A stretch of 52,458 nucleotides of DNA. Source: an uncultured Prevotella sp. Lineage in GTDB: Bacteria > Bacteroidota > Bacteroidia > Bacteroidales > Bacteroidaceae. Shown here in pieces: positions 52,316-52,458 of the stretch. The stretch covers positions 1-52,458 of the forward strand of contig CAJOHP010000001.1 in NCBI GenBank assembly GCA_905234355.1, in the 5' to 3' direction. The notes beneath the pieces are model-generated. The model saw only the letters and a program-made list of their open reading frames with translations, did not search any database and was not told where the DNA came from. Both the position numbers and the translations under genes were made by a program. Numbering within the stretch: position 1 is the first letter of the stretch; the number at the start of each line of letters is the position of its first letter.

Positions 52316-52458
52316 ATGAGAAGAATCATTTCTATGCTTTGGGCGCTCACGGCCGCCATCGCCCTGCAGGCCCAGCAACTCGTGGAGGTGCCTGCCGATG
52401 CCGTGGTGGAGCAGTGGACCCTCACGTGCAACGAGTATGACCAGAACGGGCAGGCCAC
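52316..52458 (+). CDS. Secreted protein, N-terminal fragment (cut by window end)
   Basis: The first 47 residues of a protein that continues beyond the window. It starts with ATG at 52316 and a signal peptide (MRRIISMLWALTAAIALQAQ), then QLVEVPADAVVEQWTLTCNE. The tail of this fragment suggests a beta-rich extracellular module, perhaps related to the N-terminal domain of the preceding gene, which lies 35 bases upstream on the same strand. Not enough sequence for a family. Confidence 0.7.
   Translation, partial: MRRIISMLWALTAAIALQAQQLVEVPADAVVEQWTLTCNEYDQNGQA

Overview
The window is a chromosomal segment of a Bacteroidales bacterium, most likely a Prevotella-like member with a rather GC-rich genome. 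Four things point there. Promoters carry the Bacteroidetes -7 box TAnnTTTG, often extended to TTTGCA. Start codons are not preceded by clear Shine-Dalgarno sequences. The exported proteins are lipoproteins, and one carries a Prevotella/Bacteroides-type C-terminal sorting segment (DLQGRR...GLYIQNGRK). The gene orders rplM-rpsI-rpsB-tsf, guaB-PPIase-PPIase-OstA-mutL and purB-rluB-asnS are familiar from this order. The codons are GC-rich, yet ATA is used freely for Ile.

Layout. 1-1105: the 3' end of der and a small lipoprotein. 1709-15432: a co-directional block, probably one operon, with promoter box 1589-1596 and a strong hairpin at 15505-15538. It holds two paralogous lipase-like lipoproteins, an AMP-forming acyl-activating enzyme, a Cys-rich lipoprotein, a TolC/adaptor/RND exporter and a third lipase-like paralogue. 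15584-17074 (minus): mlaE and an mlaF that is broken by an apparent 20-nt deletion. 17180-19308: lptB and a lower-GC lipoprotein. 19458-30204: recQ, guaB, two periplasmic PPIases, an OstA/LptA-like protein, a tiny membrane protein and mutL. 30411-33657: an OmpA-family protein and a lipoprotein. 34005-34079: tRNA-Val(UAC). 34159-38044 (minus): dxs, a SIMPL protein and dinB. 38363-41389: rplM, rpsI, rpsB and tsf. 41526-49508 (minus): greA, asnS, a pseudouridine synthase with a long repetitive N-terminus, purB, trkH and trkA. 49905-52458: a nitroreductase and two secreted proteins, the last cut by the window edge.

Functional themes. Envelope biogenesis dominates: LptB, OstA/LptA-like, SurA-like PPIases, MlaEF, OmpA and many lipoproteins. 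The rest is mostly nucleotide metabolism, DNA repair and translation housekeeping. The 1.7-15.4 kb block is the most distinctive accessory unit. Three surface or periplasmic alpha/beta-hydrolase-like lipoproteins, one acyl-activating enzyme and one tripartite exporter suggest a system that processes, activates or exports an acyl-type compound; this is inference from content only.

Non-coding structure is unusually rich. Three intergenic arrays have a strict 22-bp period (1139-1248, 18048-18157, 31823-31888). A roughly 61-64 bp element lies just upstream of both the tolC gene of the RND set and trkA, in the same orientation relative to the genes. A triple-nested palindrome sits at 33785-33887, four ATTCGTG boxes are phased at 10-11 bp near 31950, and candidate structured leaders precede rplM and rpsB.
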